DNA of 64,000 nucleotides from Eudorina sp. 2006-703-Eu-15. Its lineage: Eukaryota; Chlorophyta; Chlorophyceae; Chlamydomonadales; Volvocaceae. The position numbers were made by a program, and so were the translations under genes. The notes under the pieces are model-generated. The model was not told the origin of the DNA. It saw only the letters and a list, made by a program, of their open reading frames with translations, and did no database searches. The stretch is taken from positions 372,001 to 436,000 of the forward strand of contig BDSI01000016.1 of assembly GCA_003117195.1 (NCBI GenBank). Reading direction: 5' to 3'. Below, piece by piece: positions 57,601-64,000 of this stretch. Each line of letters starts with the position of its first letter. Position 1 is the stretch's first letter.

Positions 57601-60600
57601 GCTGGCTGGTGGCGGCGCACCTGCCGGACCAGATTGAAGGCTTTAGCGGCGTGCCGCCGCCGCCAGGTACCGAACCGGAGGACGAGGTCAGGAGGGCGAT
57701 CGAGCTGCTGCGGCGTTTTGCCCGAGACCCCTCCCAGGTGGTCGGACAGAGCAAGGTGCCGCGCGAGGAGATCCGACAGCGCGCTATGATTCTACTGTGA
57801 GTGAGCCCTAGCGTGTGTCATACTGATCCCTGCGGTACGGCAGGCTGGCCGGCTTGGCCGGAGTAGCGCGCGTCAAAGCCGGATTCCCTGGGCGGCGGTG
57901 CCGCCCTAACAGACGGCTGCTTACAATAGTTCCACATTGGTAGAAGCGCATGCGCGCATCAAGAAGGGCGGGCAGCGGTTTGTGGTTGTGGTTGGCCGTC
58001 TGGAGATGCGGGGTGCATGGGATGTGAGGTGACGTGGGCTGCCGAGTATCGAGCGGGCCTGCCCTCCGACTATTTTACCTTCAATTCCGCGCACGGGTGG
58101 CCCCGACCCGGCGCTGCTCTGCACCCGGACCCCTTCTGCCCAACTTGGGCTTGGGACCGCCTTTATAGTTGCTGCTGCTGCCGCTGCTGCTGCCGCGCCT
58201 TATTTGTGCAGTGCCAAAGAGGTGTGCTTCTCGCAGAGCAGCCTGGCCCAGAACGGCGCTCTGGGCCGCGTGTGCGGCAAAACGGTGAGCAAGGCGGTGG
58301 CCAGGAAGCAGGGCGACCAGGGCGCGACGGAGCCGGCACCGTGCCCGGCGCAGGCGCAGCTGGCCGCGCAGCAGCCCCAGCCAGCGTTGAAGTCAGCCAC
58401 GCAGCAGCCCATGCAGGCGAAAGAGCTGAAGCGGTCGAGGCAGGGCCAGGACCCAACACAGCAACAGGAGCCGACCGGACGCCGGGATCCCAAGCGGGCC
58501 AAGGTCGCTTCGAGGAAGGACGAGGCAGATGAAAAGGAGGAGCAGGAGGAGGAGGAGGAACTGAGGAGGGCTCGGAAGGCCAGCTCAGGAGCGCGCACGG
58601 GGGCGCACGGCGCGGCGAAGGCCGACACTGCGTCGACAGGCTCGGGCCGCATTAACTCAACTGCAGCCGGCCAGGAGGCGGGCAAAGCCGGTAGAGCCCA
58701 GGCTGCTGCGACTGGTGCAGGTGTTGCGGGTGTTGCGCCGGGTGGTGCACCGGGTGGTGCAAGACCCAGCTCCTCTGGCAGCGCACAGTCAAAATCCGCG
58801 CCAGCGGCGGCGGCGGCGCCCAGCGTTGCAGCAGCTGTGGCGGCTCCGGTGGCGGTGCCAAGCTCAGCAGCGGCGGCAGCAGCGGCAGCAACGGCGGTGG
58901 CGGCGGCGGGGACGACAAGGCCGGCGGGACTGGACGATGACATCGATGCGGCGGCGATGGAGGCGCCGCTGCAGAGAATCGTGGACGTGTCAGCGCGCCG
59001 TCCTGTTTCCGGTGGTGGCAGCGGTCCGGGGCCGAGTGCACGCCTAGGGCCCGCAGGCGTCCCCGCGCCCTCGGCCCCACACCGTTGGCCTGTCAATTCT
59101 GTCACCGGTAGCTCTGGTACCAGCCTCGGGGGACTGAACTTGTCAGCCATGGTCAACCTGAACGTGAAGCCAAGCGGCGCGGCCAAGGCGGCGGTCGGCG
59201 GTGCGCCCGCCGCCCGGCCTGGCGCGGCTTCCAGGCCGGTGCCGCGGCCAGCAGGGACAGAACAAGGGCCGGTGGGAGCTGCGAAAGCAGCGATACAACG
59301 CCAGCAGTCTCAGCCACCGCCACCGCCGCAGCAGCCACCGCAGCAGCCACCGCCGCCGCTGGCGCCATCGCCACCGCCGCCGCTGCCGCAGCAGCCACCG
59401 CAGCCAACGCCACCGCTGCCGCAGCAGCCACCACCGCAGCAGCCACCACGGCAGGCGCAGCAGCAGCCACACCACCAACAACAGCAGCAGCCGCAGCTGC
59501 AGCAACACGCGCGGCAGCCGCAGCAGCCGCAGCAGCCGCAGCAGCCGCAGCAGCCGCAGCAACCGCAGCAACCGCAGCAGCAACCTCAACGAAGTCAGGC
59601 CGTAGTCGCTCCTCCTGCGTCGCTAGGAATTGCACGCGACAGCGACGACCGCGCTGCTGGCGGGGGCCCCGAACCGAAGTTGCAGTCGTCGCAATTCCCA
59701 CAGCCGCCGATGCCGCGCGTGGCCACCCGGACGGGGCCTCCCGCTCCCGCTGCGCCCGTGGTGGCGAGGCTGCCGGCCGCTCTGGAAGCTCCCCAGAGGC
59801 ATGGGGCGCCGGCAGGCGCCTCGCTGTCTGCGAAGCTGCCGCCGCGGCCAGCAGCGGCCACCCTGGCGGCGAAACAGGGAGCGGGGCAGGCAAGCGCCGT
59901 GCCATCGGCACGGTCTGTGCGACCGGCCCCAGTTGCGCCGGCGCCTGTGCCCGCCCCAGTGCTGGTGCCGGCGGAGAGGTACATCACCGGCAGACGACAT
60001 CGGCAGACTGCTGTCGCCGCGCAGGATGGGCCCGACTTCGGCAGTTTGACGTGGGCAGCTTGGGGGACGGAGACAGCGTACAAGCCGTGGTGGGAGGACT
60101 CGGGCGACGACGACCAGGCGGCACCTTGGAAGGCGGGTGGCTTGTACTCGCCGTCACGCGCACAGGAGCAGCAGGAGATGGAGCAAGAACAGGAGGGGCA
60201 GCAGCAACAAGAGCAGCAGAAACAGCAGCCGCAGTCGCGGGAGCAGCAGCAGGAGCAGGAGCAGCAGCCCAGGGGCCAGGTACAGGAGGACGCTGGCGCG
60301 CAGGACTGGGTGCCGATCGGCTTGCAGCCACAGCAGCACGTCGGGCAGACTCGACCGCAGCGGCACCCGACAGCAGTGCAGCCACCACGGCCCACCGCGG
60401 GGTCGCAGGGTGGCCAGCAGCCGCCGGCAGCCGCCTCGGCGCCAGACGCGCGGACCGGGAAGGCGCCAGCGCCAGCCCACGAGCGAGAGCGTTCCGCCGC
60501 TGAGGCCGGGGCGGAGGCCAGCGACTGGCCCCCGAGCGGCTGCCCTCCGGACGACCGGGAGGCGGGCAAGCAGCACCGGGGCCCGAGTGAAAAGCGGGAG

Positions 60601-63443
60601 CAGGAAAGGACCCAGGAATGGCAGCGGGACAGAGAGCGGCGCGATCGAGACCGAGACAGGGACCGAGACAGGGACCGAGACAGAGACAGGGACCGAGACA
60701 GGGACCGAGACAGAGACCGAGACAGGGACAGGGACCGAGACCGGGACAGGGACCGAAAGCGAGAGCGACACCGGGACGGGAAACGGGAGCAGGACGGCCG
60801 ACGGAGCAGGAGCCGCAGCCGCAGCGTGGAACGGGAACGGAGGTGAGCGAGTCGTCGGTGTCACCAAAGCGGCCATTCGGCAGGGCCGTGTGTCGCAGCT
60901 TGCAACGTGTTGTGTTCGCGTTACCGCGCCGTATCACGCAGCACCACGCGCAACCCAGAACCCACCGAGCTGCCGTGAGAGCGGGCCTGCATCTTTGCTG
61001 TCAACCACCGCCACTGTACTGCGTCCACCGCCGTCGCATGTATATCCACCGCCGTCGCCTTCTTCCGTTGTATTACCCTCACTTTCCACCACACAGGAGG
61101 CACCTCCAGGCCCGCGACCGAGACCCGTCCGAATCAAAGCGAGACGCGCCCAGGACCGATCGTGCCGACGGAAGGCGCTTGGAGGAGCGCGGCCAGGCCG
61201 CGCAGGACGGCCCCGCCAGCCGCAGAGCCGACCGCGGCCGGTCACGCTCCAGGTCGCCGTCTCCCGAACAGGCCCGGAGGCACCGGGTCGCGGGACGCGG
61301 CGAGGACTCTCAGCAGCGAGACCGGGCGAGGCTAGACGACGAGGGCCGCAACCGGAAGGCGGATCGGCCCCGGGGCACCTCCCCGGGGCCGCCGGAACCG
61401 CCGCCGCCGCCGCACGCTGCCCGCCCCGGTGGAGACGCAGGGTCCGCGCATGGTCGCCACGGGGCACAGGAGCTCGACGGGGAAAGGAACGGGAGCCGAT
61501 TGGCGCGCAGGGACAAGGACCGGCCCAGGGCGGAGAACGCGGACCGGCAGGCCGGCGACGGGCGGCAGGCGGGGGCACGCAGAGGCGTCGGCGAACCCCG
61601 ATCGGAAGCGGGCGACGCGCTGCGGCGGCGCAGGGGCTCCCGTTCCCGCTCCCCATCCCACTACAGGTCCAGGTCCAAGTCGAGGTCCAGGTCGCCCCCG
61701 GCGAAGAGGCGGCGTGCGTCTCCGCCGGCGCGACAGCCCCACGCCGCGTCCGCGTCGCCGGCGCGCGGCCAGGTATCCCACGGGTCAGCCGCCCCGGGGC
61801 GAGGCTCGGCCGGTGGCGGCGGCCAGCAGCCCACGGGCAGCAGCAGCGGCGGCGGCGGCGGCGGCCCGGAGCGCAGCGCTGAGGCGGCGGCTGACAAGCC
61901 CGGCGGCTCCCGCGTAACGGGCACGGAGTCCGCCACCAGCAGCGCGGCGAGGCAGGGCAGCGGCCCATCGGGCTCGGCGGAGCCTGCGTCCCAGGTGCTG
62001 CAGACGCGCAGCGGCTCCAGCGGGCTGCAGTTCATGCCGCAGGCCGGGCAGGCGTACATGCTGGTGTCGATGCCCGTGAGCCTGCTTCAGCAGGTGAGGA
62101 CGTTGGGTGGCGGCGCGAGGGGCTTGGGCATGGTGGCTGGATACTCGTTGAGTATGGTTCAAAGCATGGAAGAAGTCTAAATGGAGATGGGGATGTGGTC
62201 AGTGAAGGGGCACGAGAGGGCGTTTGGGGATGCGTCGTGGGCGGTGCGTTGCTCGCCGCTGGCGCATTGTTATGCGGCTGCCGGTGACGTGCGGCCGCTA
62301 CCTGTCAGCGGACAGGGTTTTCCTTTTCTAGGGCCGATTGGTGCTGCTGCAGCGGGCAGACGGGGGCGTGCTTGACGACACCCGGTGCCCCTGTCGCGCC
62401 TCGTTCCGCAGGGCGTGATGCAGCAGCAGGCAGTGTTCACGGCCGCGGGCGTGCCGGTGATGGGAGGCGGGGGCGGCGCCGTGCCCGTGATGTTCACAGT
62501 GTCTCCCGCGGCGCAGCCGCTGCAACAGCAGGCCGTGCTGTCGGCTGCGCCGTCAACGGACACCAAGGACGGAGACCACGGAACTGCGCACAAAGCTGCA
62601 CAGGGTGCCGCGAGCATGGAGGGGGGGCCAGGTGGCGGCGCCGACGCCAACGGTGCCGAAGCCGTTTGCGGCGGGGCAGCCGTGCCGACGGGTTACGTTT
62701 TCTATGCGATGCCAGCAGCCGCGGCATCCACCACGGCGGCGTTGCAGGGGTCCGGGACGGGGGTCGGCTTGGCAGGCACGACGAGTGCAAATGGCGCATG
62801 GCCCGTGACGGCATCAGGCCAGTGGCAGGCGGCAGCCGTGACCGCCTACTGCACGGCCATGGGCGACGTGCAGGGGCAGCAGCAGCAGCAACAACAACAG
62901 GAGGCGGAGGAGGAGGAGGAGGAGCAGGAGGCGCGGGGATGGGAGGATGCTGCCCCGCAGGCACAGGATCAGGGGCCGCAGCCGCAGCAGCCGCAGCCAG
63001 ACCAGCTGAGCCTGAGGGATGTACAGCAGCCAGGGGAAGGGCCGGAGGGGTCGGGGCCAGCGGACGCCGCGGTCGCCGCCGCCACCGCCCACGCGGACTC
63101 GTCGCTGTCGTCGCTGCAGGAGGTGGTGGGCCGCCTGGCGCCCGACCACATGCAGCTGCTGCTCCAACACCTGTCCGGCTCCACGGTGAGTGACCCGTCT
63201 GGTGTACCTAGCGTGGCACCGAAGGGCGACATCCTTTTGGAGAGGTTGACGACGTCCACCGCTCACTGCTCGCAACAATTGCAAGTCTCTTCCCAGACCA
63301 TGATCTCTGTTCCCAGGCTCTGTTCACTGGCTTTGTTCACTGGCGGCTGAGCGGCTCGGCGTAATGTTGTGCGGAAGCATATGAAGCATTTTTACGCCTT
63401 TTGTTCGCAGGTGTTGGAGGACGAGCCCGTCGACGGGCTATGA
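54676..63443 (+). CDS. PWWP-like large nuclear protein with acidic, Q/P-rich and RD/RS segments, 2,259 aa, 8 exons
   Basis: Exons: 54676-54960, 55118-55369, 55558-55800, 56232-57796, 58212-60842, 61097-62093, 62412-63185, 63411-63443. All phases close. Residues 9-75 read GQLVVGVPPTLKYWWPAQV, then GVLLRYLGSPNFEYAV. This is the strand order of a PWWP (Tudor-family chromatin reader) with YWWP at 21-24. Exon 4 has a poly-Glu/Asp block (56478-56815). Its end (WPRWLVAAHLPDQIEGF to exon 5 AKEVCFSQSSLAQNGALGRV) is a more ordered, conserved-looking part I cannot name. Exon 5 is Ala, Pro and Gln rich and ends in about 25 Arg-Asp dipeptides. Exon 6 is RS-rich (RSRSRSPSP). The exon 7 product ends VVGRLAPDHMQLLLQHLSG. 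Nuclear, RNA-processing or chromatin roles are inferred. It could be two genes, but the 57796/58212 and 60842/61097 joints close in phase. Confidence 0.65.
56478..56815 (+). repeat. Acidic (GAGGA)-type coding repeat in the PWWP-like gene
   Basis: GAG/GAC codons encode two long Glu/Asp blocks, including EEEDAEEEDAEEEDE, separated by a short basic linker (LVLKRRETPAAGR). Confidence 0.85.
59290..59590 (+). repeat. Gln/Pro coding repeat (CAGCCA/CAGCCG) in the PWWP-like gene
   Basis: Repeated CAG, CCA and CCG codons encode alternating QQP, QPPP and PQQ units within exon 5. Such tracts vary in length between strains. Confidence 0.85.
60640..60770 (+). repeat. Arg-Asp dipeptide coding repeat (CGAGAC/AGGGAC)
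   Basis: Alternating CGAGAC and AGGGAC hexamers encode about 25 consecutive Arg-Asp dipeptides near the end of exon 5. Mixed-charge RD/RE domains are known in splicing factors and speckle-associated proteins. Confidence 0.9.
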
Positions 63444-64000
63444 GTCATGGAAGTTCGGATGTCCGGCCTTCCGGCATTCCGGCTAGGGCAGGACCGTCCG
63501 CTCCGCCCTGCTCGGCTGCCCTGCTCGGCTGCCCTGCTCAGACGGACGGACCCATGCGGTTATCGACATACGCAGCATACCGTGCACACAAGCTTCGGAT
63601 TCGCATAGTGTTGATAACTTAATTTGCAAGTTCCCGCCTGTGGTCGTACACAGAAGGGGAGAGACTGGCGCATAATGGCTGTCATATAGTATTACGGGAC
63701 GAGTGCTGGGTGGAGAGGTGGGGACGCCTCTGGAGTACCTACCACTCGCGAGGCGTTTTGCTGGTGACGGTTGGGCGTTCGCGATACTGTACTTCGTCAG
63801 CAGGGGTAATGGACGGAAAAGCGTGGACAAGGAAGCGGAGGCGCGGAATCCGGTGACGCAGGTGTGCTGTGTGCAAGGAAACTGACCCGCGAGAAGCGAA
63901 GTCCCGCGCCCAGCTGTGCGCAGGGTGCCGCCCACGCGCCCAGTGGTGGTGGCCCGCTGGCCCCGGGTGGAAGGACGAATGTGGCGCGCGGCGGATGTCA
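63444..64000. other. 3' flank of the PWWP-like gene, no gene recognised
   Basis: No convincing coding exon and no TGTAA on the plus strand were seen before the window ends, so the transcript end is not defined here. Confidence 0.4.

Noticed and set aside
59595..60569. Minus-strand Cys/Gly-rich ORF of 324 codons
   Set aside because: Antisense of CAG/GCA-rich coding repeats; no family resemblance.

Overview
The window is nuclear DNA of a chlorophyte green alga, most likely a volvocine or chlamydomonadalean species. Evidence seen in the sequence: strong G/C bias at codon third positions, many short GT-AG introns, long coiled-coil genes split into about 27 exons, low-complexity Ala/Gly/Gln tracts inside conserved proteins, and TGTAA motifs downstream of stops, the usual polyadenylation signal in Chlamydomonas relatives. 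All gene models were spliced by hand. In every multi-exon model the intron phases close and the total coding length is a multiple of three without a stop.

Layout, left to right. (1) 1-633 is the 3' end of a JMJ21-like F-box/JmjC/phosphotransferase gene. (2) 634-3908 holds a triplicated repeat and a possible minus-strand hypothetical gene. (3) 3909-8100 is a GT4-type glycosyltransferase with 8 exons. (4) 8396-24406 is a 27-exon kinesin-like protein of 1,877 residues with a divergent motor and a very long coiled coil. (5) 25336-26465 and 26748-27740, both minus, are two tandem, distantly paralogous small membrane proteins of unknown function. (6) 27988-36586, minus, is ZW10 with 14 exons; one intron carries a 503-bp MITE with 24-bp inverted repeats. 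(7) 36987-40338 is a TCAB1/WRAP53-like WD40 protein. (8) 40474-41767, minus, is a YIPF6-like Golgi membrane protein. (9) 42069-45912 is a PX-BAR sorting nexin. (10) 46859-48097, minus and intronless, is an oligoadenylate-synthetase-like protein that has lost both paired metal-binding aspartates. (11) 49533-52357 is a CCCH zinc-finger protein with a Q-rich tail. (12) 54676-63443 is a 2,259-residue PWWP-like nuclear protein with acidic, Q/P-rich, RD and RS segments.

There is no operon logic here, but neighbours are close. ZW10/TCAB1 and YIPF6/SNX are divergent pairs sharing intergenic regions of 400 and 301 bp. TCAB1/YIPF6 are convergent with 135 bp between stops, and each gene's likely poly(A) signal lies within or beside the other. 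ZW10, YIPF6 and the sorting nexin all belong to membrane-trafficking families (ZW10 also acts at kinetochores); whether this adjacency matters is unknown.

Best candidates for something undescribed: the OAS-like pseudo-nucleotidyltransferase, the tandem pair of unrecognised membrane proteins, the kinesin with altered switch motifs, and a short dispersed repeat family found at several sites in the window.
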